Assembly: GCF_001548375.1 (NCBI RefSeq) | Contig: NZ_AP017296.1 | Span: 1-64,000, forward strand | Source: Nostoc sp. NIES-3756 | Lineage (GTDB): Bacteria > Cyanobacteriota > Cyanobacteriia > Cyanobacteriales > Nostocaceae | Direction: 5' to 3' | Length of the DNA stretch: 64,000 nt | In this document: positions 25,497 to 34,427 of the stretch, piece by piece | How positions within the stretch are numbered: position 1 is the first letter of the stretch | Layout: each line of letters starts with the position of its first letter | Program-made: the position numbers and the translations under genes | The notes under the pieces: model-generated | The model's database searches: none | The model's input: the letters and a program-made list of their open reading frames with translations, nothing else | Told to the model about the DNA's origin: nothing

Positions 25497-26754
25497 AAAG
25501 AAAATTCTCCTTCTGTTCTATATTAACGATATTCTTAATTTGATTTGTCGTGTCAAAGACAAGCTTAGTTTCATCTAAATTTAATGGGCGGTTTAAAGCT
25601 AAACCTACCATTTCATCAGGAGAGATACAAGCAAGCAAAGCCTGCAATATATGCAATAGTACACCCCGCCCTCGACAAGTAAAGATGCGGTTACCAGAAG
25701 TCCAAACATCAACAAACTGACGACGCGAATCTCTCCGGCTTACTGATTGAAGCACATCTCCAGACACAATTGGCATTAATGATGGGTCAGCAAAGCCTGA
25801 TAAAATTGGTTGCCGCACACGTATTCTAACGCCAAACAGTACCAGCTCAATCCATTCATCCTCTTGCTGTAAAAATGTTGGGCGTGGCATTTCTGTGTGA
25901 CGGTTATGCAGAAATACAGCTAGATCACTCCTTCGCCATTCATTGGAAACTGTATGCAGTCCCTCTGCTTTAAGAACATTTACTTCAAAAGGTGGTGATA
26001 CATATGATAGAGAGCTTGGTTCCAAATACATTAGATCAAGACCAAGCTGTTCTGCCCAGTTTAAAGTTTCTATCCATTCTCGCTCAATACCAGGACGAGT
26101 ACCAACGGGGGGCATACTAATAAAAATGTATCCGCCAATTTTACACAGTTGACAAGCTGCCCACAGAAAAGATTTAATATGCTCTGGATACCAGGGTGGA
26201 TCGAGAACAATAGCTGATGCTTGAATATTTGGTAGCGGATGTTGAATCAAATTACAGTGGAATATCTGCCCTTTTAACCCTAATTGACTAAAACTATTGA
26301 TTATAGTATTACTTAACTCAAACAATATCAATTGGCGCGAATATGACTGTTCCAGCCCCATCCTTAGTAAACTGGGAGTTCCAAGCAAAGCAATAGTTTC
26401 GTTCAGGCTTGTCACTTCTACACATTTATTTAATAAATATTGAGACGCTGTATCACTAAATCGCCAATCATAATCAAGAGGATGGGGAATAGGTAATATA
26501 ATTTGGTGGTAATGTGATTGATATTGCTTGTTTAGTCCTTGTACATCTGATTTACTGAAATCAATCAGAATATCGGAAGAAATTCTCTGAGTTTCAGCAA
26601 GGCGTTTAAGAGCTTTAAGGGCTACAGACGGATATACTCCTGGTAGTAAAGCTAGCATTTCATTGAAAGTGGCTGCTCCATTGGCGATCGCTTCAAGCAC
26701 CCAAACATCAACAGCATCTTCAAAAATTTGTGTTTCAGTTTTAGCAACTTTCAT
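25471..26754 (-). CDS. HTH plus methyltransferase-like protein with DPPWY motif
   Basis: 427 residues. The N-terminus (VWVLEAIANGAATFNEMLALL) looks like a winged-helix-type domain. The centre has the Rossmann methyltransferase order: an LLGTPSLLRMG loop in place of motif I, LFELS after strand 2, the HCNLIQHPLP strand, then VLDPPWYPEHI (motif IV of N6-adenine type), and CKIGGYIFISMPPVG (motif VI-like). The glycine-rich motif I is unusual. A further C-terminal domain is unrecognised. It could modify DNA, RNA or nucleotides, or be a non-catalytic relative. It starts 2 bp after the radical SAM gene. Confidence 0.65.
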   Translation of the reverse strand: MKVAKTETQIFEDAVDVWVLEAIANGAATFNEMLALLPGVYPSVALKALKRLAETQRISSDILIDFSKSDVQGLNKQYQSHYHQIILPIPHPLDYDWRFSDTASQYLLNKCVEVTSLNETIALLGTPSLLRMGLEQSYSRQLILFELSNTIINSFSQLGLKGQIFHCNLIQHPLPNIQASAIVLDPPWYPEHIKSFLWAACQLCKIGGYIFISMPPVGTRPGIEREWIETLNWAEQLGLDLMYLEPSSLSYVSPPFEVNVLKAEGLHTVSNEWRRSDLAVFLHNRHTEMPRPTFLQQEDEWIELVLFGVRIRVRQPILSGFADPSLMPIVSGDVLQSVSRRDSRRQFVDVWTSGNRIFTCRGRGVLLHILQALLACISPDEMVGLALNRPLNLDETKLVFDTTNQIKNIVNIEQKENFLFGEQRNDT

Positions 26755-26756
26755 GC

Positions 26757-27764
26757 TTACCTGCCTCGACGAAGAGGTATATCAGTTATATTGCAAGCTC
26801 TTTTCTCAAAAGGAAATCTATTTTCTAACTCTTGTAACCAAGCTTCAATAGCAACTTGCTGATTTTGCAATGCTTCATGAGTATCCTGTTTCAAACGTTC
26901 TTTAACTGGAGTAAACTCCTGAATCTGGAGTGGCACAGTTCTTAGTGGCAAATTTTCATCAAGCATTTGAAGACGATCAACAAAACAACGCATATCTTCT
27001 GCTATACCAACTGCTGATGGGGAAGTAAATGTAGCGTAAGCATATAAGTCAATACCTAACGTTAAAAGCCTTTTCATTAATTCAAACTGTTGGTTAAATA
27101 AAGCAGGCTCGGCACAAGTGTTAAATGCAAATGATTCTGCATTGAAACCCTTGAAGCAACAAACGCGACCGTAACTGGGATATGTAGCGATGAGTTCAAT
27201 GTCTGCATCACAGAGAAATTGCCAGAAATAATCATTACTGAGATTGTCATCAGACCAAAGATAGACTTGGCGTTCTAAGCCACGATTTCTGAGTTCAGTC
27301 ATCATCCAAGGCACCCATTCGGGAACAAGATCCGGCTGGCCACCAGTGAGGTCTATAATAGGTGGTGGATCAGGCTGGTTGATATAGCGATCAATCAAAG
27401 CGGTAGGAGTTAACCAATCTGAGTATTTGGGGTTAGCAGAAAGTAAGTCAAAGGGAACATAGCAATACCAACAACGCCAGTTACAAACTGCGTTTTGGAA
27501 AACCTGCGCCCGAATCATATCTGTTGATGGCAAACCAAGCACTTTGCAGGCGGGGTCAATGGGTAAAGGATTTAGCGGCCACCAAGTGTTACTAAGGATG
27601 CGTCGAAAGTGTCTGATGCGCCCGACACCACCACAGTTAGGAGGTTCACTCAAATCCTTTTCCTGTTCTGTGTTTAGAAAATTGGTGATGAGAAGACGCT
27701 TACCTTTTAAATCAACTGATGCAGATCGATAACGAGATGACAAAGCTTCTGTGTTAATTGCCAT
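26757..27764 (-). CDS. radical SAM protein
   Basis: 335 residues from the ATG at 27764 (MAINTEALSS); 27785 is an alternative. The iron-sulfur cluster motif CNWRCWYC (C-x3-C-x2-C) lies near residue 95, followed by DLTGGQPDLVPEW, the GG(E/Q)P-type SAM-contacting segment. The fold is a radical SAM barrel with no obvious auxiliary cluster domain, though extra cysteines (GRVCCFKG, FNTCAEP) exist. It overlaps the DUF4186 gene by 11 bp and lies 2 bp from the methyltransferase-like gene, so the products probably act together. Confidence 0.8.
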   Translation of the reverse strand: MAINTEALSSRYRSASVDLKGKRLLITNFLNTEQEKDLSEPPNCGGVGRIRHFRRILSNTWWPLNPLPIDPACKVLGLPSTDMIRAQVFQNAVCNWRCWYCYVPFDLLSANPKYSDWLTPTALIDRYINQPDPPPIIDLTGGQPDLVPEWVPWMMTELRNRGLERQVYLWSDDNLSNDYFWQFLCDADIELIATYPSYGRVCCFKGFNAESFAFNTCAEPALFNQQFELMKRLLTLGIDLYAYATFTSPSAVGIAEDMRCFVDRLQMLDENLPLRTVPLQIQEFTPVKERLKQDTHEALQNQQVAIEAWLQELENRFPFEKRACNITDIPLRRGR

Positions 27765-28413
27765 TGCTTCTCTTACCCTTCTCATCTTCTTTAGACGACT
27801 TTTCAGGAGTTATCTTTCTTATTCGTGGTACTTTTTCTCCATTTTCTGTAAGATATGATAGTCGTTCTTCAATATAAAGTATTACTAAGTTTGTGAAATA
27901 TTCAAGCTCTGTTTCTGTCAACTCGTGGCCAACAGGAATATTGTGCCAGTATTCTATACATTTACGGCAACAACAGGCTGTGGCGTGTTGAGCATAATGA
28001 ATAGCAGTGGCTTTCTCTGAATCATCTCTTGGAGTTTGGAGGCCGTCGATATAACGAGGTTCTGCCAAACCTACTGATTTGTATATCTCTTTTTTAGCTG
28101 CAACTCGTAACCCAATTTTACCTTTGCGACGAGCATGATTAATAGCTTTTTGACTAATTTCAACATGCCACATATGATGTCGAAAAAGTTCAGTTTTGAG
28201 ACATTGAAAAGTATATGTAGCATCTATAAGGTTACGTTTGTAAACTCGCTTCCAGTCAACCAACTCTACTCCACATTCACGGCATTGACCAAATTGTTTA
28301 GCTGCTTTCATTTCCTCATTTGGTAAAAAGCAGTGCAAATTCTGTTTACAATTTGAACTTGTACATGTAAACCTAGTAGGTTCTAGTTTCTCTTCTGCAT
28401 TCCATGTTGACAT
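27754..28413 (-). CDS. zinc-ribbon-DUF4186 protein
   Basis: 219 residues. Residues 15-50 hold a cysteine cluster (CTSSNCKQNLHC ... CRECG) like a zinc ribbon. The C-terminal half matches DUF4186: KGKIGLRVAAKKEIYKSVG, then IHYAQHATACCCRKCIEYWHNIPVGHELTETELEY. DUF4186 has unknown function; its conserved QHAT..CCR.C..KWH segment could bind metal. The Lys/Asp/Glu-rich tail overlaps the radical SAM start. It follows the ImmA/IrrE gene by 38 bp. Confidence 0.7.
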   Translation of the reverse strand: MSTWNAEEKLEPTRFTCTSSNCKQNLHCFLPNEEMKAAKQFGQCRECGVELVDWKRVYKRNLIDATYTFQCLKTELFRHHMWHVEISQKAINHARRKGKIGLRVAAKKEIYKSVGLAEPRYIDGLQTPRDDSEKATAIHYAQHATACCCRKCIEYWHNIPVGHELTETELEYFTNLVILYIEERLSYLTENGEKVPRIRKITPEKSSKEDEKGKRSNGN

Positions 28414-28451
28414 AAGTTAAGAATTTTTAATTAATGAAGCTTGGTTAGTGT

Positions 28452-29918
28452 TCAAATATTAGATAAAGCTCGTAACAGAAGATTACGATCAACTTCATTC
28501 AAAGTTCCAAAGTTAGCTCGTTCTAATAAATAATCCCTCGCTATCTGCCAAGGATCAGCATAGTCTATATCCTCAGTTTGCAAGTTAGTTGCAGTTCCCC
28601 ACCAGTTTTTGCCTTCTAATGACAAACGAAACGCCATGTAGTTAGCTAGTGAAGCGACTGATACATTTTCTCTAGCTGCAACTAAAGGAACAATTTTCTT
28701 CAACCGCTCTATACTTCCTTTCGCTTCTTGCTGGCATAATTTGACTAATTCCTCAGCACGACCATCGAGTATAATATGTCCTGCAAATCTATTTGCTGTT
28801 AGTTCTTCATTTGAACTCCATTGCTCTTCACTTGCTTCACTATCTTCAAGAACTATTCGTTCTTCCAGTTCTGGCTCTTGAGCTGCGTGCCATAGTTCAT
28901 GAAGAAGGTCAAAAAGCCAACGGGCTGCTGACTTTGTTTGCTGCTTAAGAACTATAACGTTACGACCTTCTACACGCCAGAAAGCACCGTGAAAGGCACT
29001 TGAATCATTCAGGGGTAGGACTGGCACTCCTAAACTCCATAAATAATGCAGCGCGTGTTTAAAAGTTAGAGAACCATAAGTAGACAAAATCGCTTCCCGA
29101 ACTTCATCAGGATTTGCAGGAATTGTTTTTTTAGGTAAGTGTGATGTAGCATCAAGTACAAGAAGTGCCAGAAAATGCGCGTAAAGAGTGTAGGCACTTA
29201 AACGACGCTCATCTGTTCCCTTGCTTACTTTAAAACGAACCGTTGCTAAGGCTGCTGTATTTAGTTGAAGTGGACTGGAACTAAAGATAGCAGCTGGTGC
29301 CAATCCGAATATTCGGTTTAAAATTGCTGATGCTCGCAGAGCTATACTGCCTGTTTGATCTTCAGACATATCATCTGCTTGCAAATTTCTCAAAACTGAT
29401 TGGGGAAGAAGTCTTTTAATAACGAAGTCGCGCTCGATTCCAACTTGCTTTAAGCGATTAAACAGAGTGTTTAGTGAAACTTGAGCATTGGGTAAAAAGA
29501 CATCTTCTCGTATTTTAATTCCAAGAGCTTGACTTACTTCTATTAATCGTGTAAGGCTAGCGGAAGCATATTCTGTATCTTCGTAGCGTTGTATCTGTTG
29601 CTCTTTAATTCCAAGCCTATCAGCCAAATCTTTTTGACTAAGGCCAGCAGCAATGCGTGCTTTGATAAGAGCAAGTGGTAGCTCTTCTAATGATTCAAGC
29701 TCAAGCACTTTGTATTTACCGGATTTCAGAGCTTCATACTCCTCAATCTCCTCGCAAAGTTCACTTAGCTGACTCTGTAAGGCATCTCGTTGAGCTTTCC
29801 ACAACAACGGATGAACTCCTTCTCTATTCTCTAAATTTTGGTCAAATCGCGCTAACGCTTCCTCAAACTTTCTTGCTTGAGTTTGTGTTACACGGTACTG
29901 TCTCTCATTCTTAATCAT
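28452..29918 (-). CDS. HTH-ImmA/IrrE-type metallopeptidase
   Basis: 488 residues. The N-terminal 80 residues are helical; then comes an XRE helix-turn-helix (GLSQKDLADRLGIKEQQIQRYEDTEYASASL) at about 90-130. A zinc metallopeptidase region carries HELWH near residue 340 with downstream acidic residues (EELTANRFAGHIIL). ImmA/IrrE peptidases cleave repressors in response to a signal, and paired HTH-peptidase proteins act in toxin-antitoxin and phage-linked regulation. It overlaps the DUF6932 gene by ATGA. It may control the whole operon. Confidence 0.8.
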   Translation of the reverse strand: MIKNERQYRVTQTQARKFEEALARFDQNLENREGVHPLLWKAQRDALQSQLSELCEEIEEYEALKSGKYKVLELESLEELPLALIKARIAAGLSQKDLADRLGIKEQQIQRYEDTEYASASLTRLIEVSQALGIKIREDVFLPNAQVSLNTLFNRLKQVGIERDFVIKRLLPQSVLRNLQADDMSEDQTGSIALRASAILNRIFGLAPAAIFSSSPLQLNTAALATVRFKVSKGTDERRLSAYTLYAHFLALLVLDATSHLPKKTIPANPDEVREAILSTYGSLTFKHALHYLWSLGVPVLPLNDSSAFHGAFWRVEGRNVIVLKQQTKSAARWLFDLLHELWHAAQEPELEERIVLEDSEASEEQWSSNEELTANRFAGHIILDGRAEELVKLCQQEAKGSIERLKKIVPLVAARENVSVASLANYMAFRLSLEGKNWWGTATNLQTEDIDYADPWQIARDYLLERANFGTLNEVDRNLLLRALSNI

Positions 29919-30355
29919 AACTGCAACCCTCCTAAATCTATAGCAACAATGCCTTTCGGGTTACCATTTCTATCAATCTGAAAAAAATCGAGATACGTTT
30001 TTCCTTCCGCATCTGCTATGAAAGATGTTGGAAATAGTTCTCCTCGGTATTTAGCCTTTTGTTTTTCGCGTTTAGAACTCAAATCTAGAAGAATGGGATC
30101 AAGAAGTTCTACATCAACGCCTTTAATGTCCCAACAGCCATCAAAGTCATTAGGACTCTCCTTTTTGGTTACAAAACTGCCATCAATGTAAATAGTCTGG
30201 CAGCCAGCCTTTAACAATGAATCTATGGCGGATTTTAGTCCTTTAAGAAGTTCTTGTCGGCGAGGTGTAATTCCAAATCGTTCCATAAATTCTTGCCATG
30301 TGGCCCAATGCACTCCTGGAGGCAAGTTTCCATCAGGATTAAACTCTGGTATCAT
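29915..30355 (-). CDS. DUF6932 nucleotidyltransferase-like protein
   Basis: 146 residues. FNPDGNLPPGVHWATWQEFMERFG and IYIDGSFVTKKESPNDFDGCWD match DUF6932, a minimal-nucleotidyltransferase-like family with GSF(V/T)..K..P.D.D catalytic-type residues (DGS, then DxD-like NDFDG). Such proteins occur as partners of HTH/peptidase proteins in toxin-antitoxin-like pairs. It is the first gene of the seven-gene unit; TTGTTGTGxT-type direct repeats lie upstream (around 30357-30390) and could be regulatory. Confidence 0.7.
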   Translation of the reverse strand: MIPEFNPDGNLPPGVHWATWQEFMERFGITPRRQELLKGLKSAIDSLLKAGCQTIYIDGSFVTKKESPNDFDGCWDIKGVDVELLDPILLDLSSKREKQKAKYRGELFPTSFIADAEGKTYLDFFQIDRNGNPKGIVAIDLGGLQL

Positions 30356-30423
30356 AACACAACTATTTTGTTGTGATGCTAATATAACACAACAAATTTG
30401 GTTTGTTAATCAAATTTCAAAAC

Positions 30424-31077
30424 TTAATTGTTTTTAACTTTTCTCAACACCAGCAATATCTCCCTAACCGCCGCTTTCTCTTGCTCCATCTGCTGAACGC
30501 GCTTCAGTTGGCGCTTGGGAATGTACCTGAATGATTTGAAATTGCGATCTATTCCCGCACCGGAAACCGCCGCATCATCTCCGCCAAAACCACAGCCTCA
30601 CTATCCGGCGTGTACACAACCTCACCTGACATCGCAATCACAATCCTGTTTTTCCTAGCCTACTCAAACCAATCCTTCACAGCAGACTTGACCTGTGCGG
30701 ATTCCGGTTTTTTACCCTCCTAGCAACTTGACCCCCTTCCAAGTCCGCAATGCCTCCTTCAAATACGCGATCACTTCACATTGTAGAAAGTAGTTTCTGA
30801 CTTCTTTTCCTTGGAGAATGCCGGGCATCATGCCCATTTCTTTAAAGTAGTTAACTGTGCGGTAAATATCTCGACACGTCAAACTCTTGCCTGGATATGA
30901 TTTCTCAACCTTGAAGACCCGGTTATCTTCATTTTCTACAAAGTGTTTAAATAAAAACCGATTAACGTTTACTCTCTTGCTGTATCCTAACTACTACCAA
31001 GCAATCTCAATATCAACAGAGTATTTATCCTCAGATTCATACCAGGCAAATGCTATTTCAAATTGCCGTTGTTCCAT
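30424..31077 (-). pseudogene. decayed hybrid of antirepressor-like and replisome-organizer-like genes
   Basis: On the minus strand, residues like WYESEDKYSVDIEIAW, two stops, LGYSKR and YFKEMGM....G..VRNYFLQCE match the intact gene at 35520. The frame then passes directly into VIAYLKEALRTWKGVK, which matches the C-terminal part of the gene at 34421, with later frameshifts and a final MMRRFPVRE before a stop at 30549. The join lies at a shared CEAIA/GAIA-like codon run. A short tail (FRYIPKRQLKRVQQMEQEKAA) continues to 30424 in another frame. It is clearly non-functional. Confidence 0.75.
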
Positions 31078-31233
31078 ATTAAAAATCCTTTTTAGTGCAT
31101 CAAAATTTCTTCTTTGCACTTGAAAAGGGTACAAGGTTTGCTAAATCTTCATACTAATAGCCGTAGTTATCGGGTGTACATGTTTAGATGTCAGCAGTTA
31201 GAAGTTATTTATACGCTATTTGACCCTCTGACA

Positions 31234-31620
31234 ATGACTAAAAGAATCTTTTTGACTACTGCACTGCTTGCTACTTTGTTTTTACAAAGTCCATCAAAAG
31301 CTGGTAAAAGGTTTTACCAGATTGGCACTGATAGTGATGGTAAGCCATACCTTCTGGATACAACCACAATGGGCAAAATAGATAAAGATTTTGGTAAAGT
31401 AATCAGCATCTACCAGTTGGATGGGCGCTTCATGAATGAACTATTGCTTCGTCCTGCCTGTGGTAATGAGGAGCTTTGGCTTGTAGGTGCTAGGGTGTGG
31501 TCAAACGGTGTGAAAGTGAGCCAACACAAAAGCCGGGAACAACTTCCAGCACGCGGTACAAGTCCGGCTGCTAATGCCATGAGCTACTACTGTCAAAGCA
31601 TCGGCGCTCGTGGTTGGTAA
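31234..31620 (+). CDS. secreted hypothetical protein
   Basis: 128 residues from the ATG at 31234, chosen because it begins a signal peptide (MTKRIFLTTALLATLFLQSPSKA-G). The mature part has KRFYQIGTDSDGKPYLLDTTTMG and two cysteines that could pair (RPACG, YYCQS). Proteins with this DS.G..Y.LDT pattern are frequent, unassigned, exported proteins in cyanobacteria. It faces away from the decayed remnant. Confidence 0.65.
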   Translation: MTKRIFLTTALLATLFLQSPSKAGKRFYQIGTDSDGKPYLLDTTTMGKIDKDFGKVISIYQLDGRFMNELLLRPACGNEELWLVGARVWSNGVKVSQHKSREQLPARGTSPAANAMSYYCQSIGARGW

Positions 31621-31625
31621 TATAA

Positions 31626-31754
31626 ATCCTTATTCCAAGTTATGGTAGTAGTTATACCCCAAGCTATGGAGGTTCAACATGTGGCAGTGTTTATGTTCGT
31701 CCTTACACCCGCTCTAATGGCACTTCTGTTCGGAGTTATTGGCGCAGAAGGTAA
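31626..31754 (+). pseudogene. fragment encoding a YVRPYTRSNGT-type tail
   Basis: An open frame without a start codon that encodes GSVYVRPYTRSNGTSVRSYWRRR and then stops. The YVR.YTRS.GT..R.Y motif is a common C-terminal element of cyanobacterial exported proteins. Only the tail remains here, right after the secreted-protein gene. Confidence 0.5.
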
Positions 31755-31838
31755 GTTAATTAGCGCGATCTCACTACCCACTGCAATCATCCCCGACAAG
31801 ATGTCAAATTATTACTAGTGTATTTTTTTTAATAGATA

Positions 31839-34286
31839 ATGAATAAAAATTTCGAGATAAAAAAAAGATTAAAAATAATACTGCCAGAAGATTGGAGTAA
31901 TAATGATAAAGGAAGATTTTGGGAAGATATAGTAACACCATTGTTTCGTCAACAGAGATGGGAAGCTTTACAAAATGTCGAATTTGAGGGTATGCAAACT
32001 GATATATACATTAAAAGTTTAGACTCTAATGCAAAAGCTCTTGTAGAATGCAAATTTCAAAAAGAGCCTATTGACGCTCCAACTATATTTAAATTAATGG
32101 GACAAGCTAATTATGAGAAAGTAACAGATGCCTACTTGCTATCAGTATCGGATTTGAATGCTAAAGCCAAAGGTGTTGTTGAAAGACATAAAGCTGATCC
32201 TCACAAAAATTTTAACCTAATTGTTTGGAGTTCTGAAACACTCGTTGAAGTTTTTATGTCTATAAAAAATATAGACATTCCCAACATTCATCAAAATAAA
32301 AATATTAATATATTAGCAATTACACTTCTCATAACTCATACAAAAGATTTTTATTGGGTAGCAGAAGAAGTTGGAGAAGATGGAGAGCCAAAACGAGCTA
32401 TTATTTTTCCTATCTTAGAAAACAAGTTTTCTTTGGAAGAATGGAAAACATATTTTGCAAGATATGAAATTTGGCAAGGAGTTGAGATAGAATTAGCAGA
32501 CAAAGACAATTCTGTTACAGAAAAACCTTTTTCTTTTCGAGCTAAAAAAGACCAATTAGAGAATGTAATTTTATCAAAAATCAACCAAGCTGATAGTTTT
32601 GATGATTATCATCGTCCTTGCCGACCAGAAGATTTTTTTGGACGTTCTCAGCCTCAAAAACAGTTTTGGGATTTTTTAAACAATGTAAGAGATCGTAAGA
32701 CAGACCTAAGAGTTGTTTGTTTTACAGGTACTACTGGTGTAGGCAAATCATCTTTGATTCTTAAATTATCAGAAAGTTGTTATCAAAATCCAGATTATAA
32801 GAATAGCTTTTATATTTATCATATTGATGTTACAAGCATTAATCCAACGAAAGCAAATCTTTTTGTTCCAAGTGCTATAAGAAAAGCACTGCAAGAAGCT
32901 GTTAATGATCAATTTATTGAAATCCTTAACCATAAAATAGTTCTTGAGAGTACTGAGCCACCATTTTTTGATTGTGACTCAATTCTATTAACAATAAACA
33001 AGCTAGAAGAAAGTAATAAAACAATTATTATAATTTTTGATCAGTTTGAGGAAATTTTATTTAAAGAATCTTTATCATCTGTTTATAATTCTTTTAAATC
33101 AGTTGCTTATGAAATTGATTCTTTAAAAACAAACATCGTTCTAGGATTTTGTTGGAGAACAGACATTAGCTTGCCTGCAAAACATCAAGCATACTTTACT
33201 TGGCATGAACTTGAGCGCATCAGAAAAAATATCGATTTAAATGATTTTCCTTTCTCAGAAAAAGATTCACAAGAAGTCTTAAATAAATTTGAACAGTACT
33301 TAAAAGGAAATGGTAAACAATTGCCTGCAAGAATAAAAAAATGGTTACTAGAAAATTGCCAAAATTCGCCTTGGTTGATTAAAAAAATTTGTGGTGATAT
33401 ATACAACCAAAATTTAAATAATTCATATTTTAAGGATAAAAAAATTATTACTAAATTTGATATCAAAAAGATTTTTGATAGAGACATGAGTAGATATATT
33501 ATTTCAGAGGAACATGAATCCTGCTTAAAATATGTTGCAGCTAATTCCCCATTACTGAGGACAGATGTATTCACCAAATTTGATGTTAGTGTAATTAATA
33601 GCCTTTTAGCTAATAAATTAATAATTGAAACTGGAAATAATTATAAAATATATTGGGATATATTTCGTGAGTATATTGTATATGGAACATTGCCTACAAT
33701 AAATATCAGTTATAAGCCTAGAACGCAGATTTCTACCTTATTAAAAATATTAAAATTGCTCAATCATAATTTAACAAAATCAGAGTTAGCTAATGCAATT
33801 AATTTAAAAGAAAGTACTGTTCAAAATGCCCTTGATGATTTACGTAATTTTTTTCAGGTCGAACAAGACAGAAAAACCGGAAAAATAACTGTTTCAAAAG
33901 AAATTGTAAAATTAGGAGATAATGAATTATCTGACATTTTAGCAGAACAGATAGAATCTCATATAGTTATTAAAGAAATATATAATAAACTTAAGCCAGA
34001 TCAATCGCTTTGGTATGATGAATTTAAAAAAATTCTACAAAAGAAATCTTCAGAAGAGCAAAAGCTAAAACCCGATACTCCAAAAGATTATGCTAGTAGA
34101 ATGCTTTCATGGTTTTGTTTTGCAGGATTACTTGAAATTAGGCAAGATTGGCTGATAGCCAGACCAATTAATGTTAGACAAGGTAAACAGAAAGGAAAAG
34201 CATCAGAGTGTGAATTTAAAAAAAGAAAAATACGTAAATCTGAAATTAAGCCGGGACAGTTAAGCTTATTAGATTTATTAAATTAA
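31839..34286 (+). CDS. nuclease-STAND ATPase, candidate defence protein
   Basis: 815 residues, AT-rich. The N-terminus has a PD-(D/E)xK-type nuclease pattern: WEDIVTPLFRQQRWE, D55 in MQTDIYIK and E70-x-K72 in ALVECKFQ, as in Mrr-like restriction endonucleases. A middle P-loop domain follows a DFFGR lead-in: Walker A GTTGVGKSS near residues 295-303, Walker B IIIIFDQFEE near 398. The C-terminus has winged-helix-like parts (KSELANAINLKESTVQNALDDL). This nuclease-NTPase-sensor order is that of STAND-type anti-phage proteins (Avs-like). ATG at 31839. No partner gene is needed, and it stands alone beside the other defence-like genes. Confidence 0.75.
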   Translation: MNKNFEIKKRLKIILPEDWSNNDKGRFWEDIVTPLFRQQRWEALQNVEFEGMQTDIYIKSLDSNAKALVECKFQKEPIDAPTIFKLMGQANYEKVTDAYLLSVSDLNAKAKGVVERHKADPHKNFNLIVWSSETLVEVFMSIKNIDIPNIHQNKNINILAITLLITHTKDFYWVAEEVGEDGEPKRAIIFPILENKFSLEEWKTYFARYEIWQGVEIELADKDNSVTEKPFSFRAKKDQLENVILSKINQADSFDDYHRPCRPEDFFGRSQPQKQFWDFLNNVRDRKTDLRVVCFTGTTGVGKSSLILKLSESCYQNPDYKNSFYIYHIDVTSINPTKANLFVPSAIRKALQEAVNDQFIEILNHKIVLESTEPPFFDCDSILLTINKLEESNKTIIIIFDQFEEILFKESLSSVYNSFKSVAYEIDSLKTNIVLGFCWRTDISLPAKHQAYFTWHELERIRKNIDLNDFPFSEKDSQEVLNKFEQYLKGNGKQLPARIKKWLLENCQNSPWLIKKICGDIYNQNLNNSYFKDKKIITKFDIKKIFDRDMSRYIISEEHESCLKYVAANSPLLRTDVFTKFDVSVINSLLANKLIIETGNNYKIYWDIFREYIVYGTLPTINISYKPRTQISTLLKILKLLNHNLTKSELANAINLKESTVQNALDDLRNFFQVEQDRKTGKITVSKEIVKLGDNELSDILAEQIESHIVIKEIYNKLKPDQSLWYDEFKKILQKKSSEEQKLKPDTPKDYASRMLSWFCFAGLLEIRQDWLIARPINVRQGKQKGKASECEFKKRKIRKSEIKPGQLSLLDLLN

Positions 34287-34322
34287 TATTCACGACTATT
34301 TTACTAACACTCAATCAGAAAC

Positions 34323-34427
34323 TTAAATCCTAGACTTTCGCGCAATCTCTCTACCATCTTCGATTACTACATCCGTTTTGTACGCGCCATAAACTGTGCA
34401 GCGACCATGCCTCACTTGCACTACCAC
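34323..34427 (-). CDS. very short protein overlapping the replication gene
   Basis: 34 residues from a GTG that overlaps the stop of the gene at 34421 (GTGGTAG). The sequence (VRHGRCTVYGAYKTDVVIED) looks like a compact beta-rich mini-protein rather than random translation. No family is known. Coupling to the replication gene suggests co-expression. Confidence 0.35.
   Translation of the reverse strand: MVVQVRHGRCTVYGAYKTDVVIEDGREIARKSRI

Noticed and set aside
26757..27764. Possible viperin-like (antiviral nucleotide) radical SAM enzyme
   Set aside because: The cluster motif is CNWRCWYC and resembles the viperin form CNxxCxxC, and a nucleotide-kinase-like gene is in the operon. But the rest (GGQPDLVPEW and the long N-terminus) does not look like viperin, so I kept the broader name.
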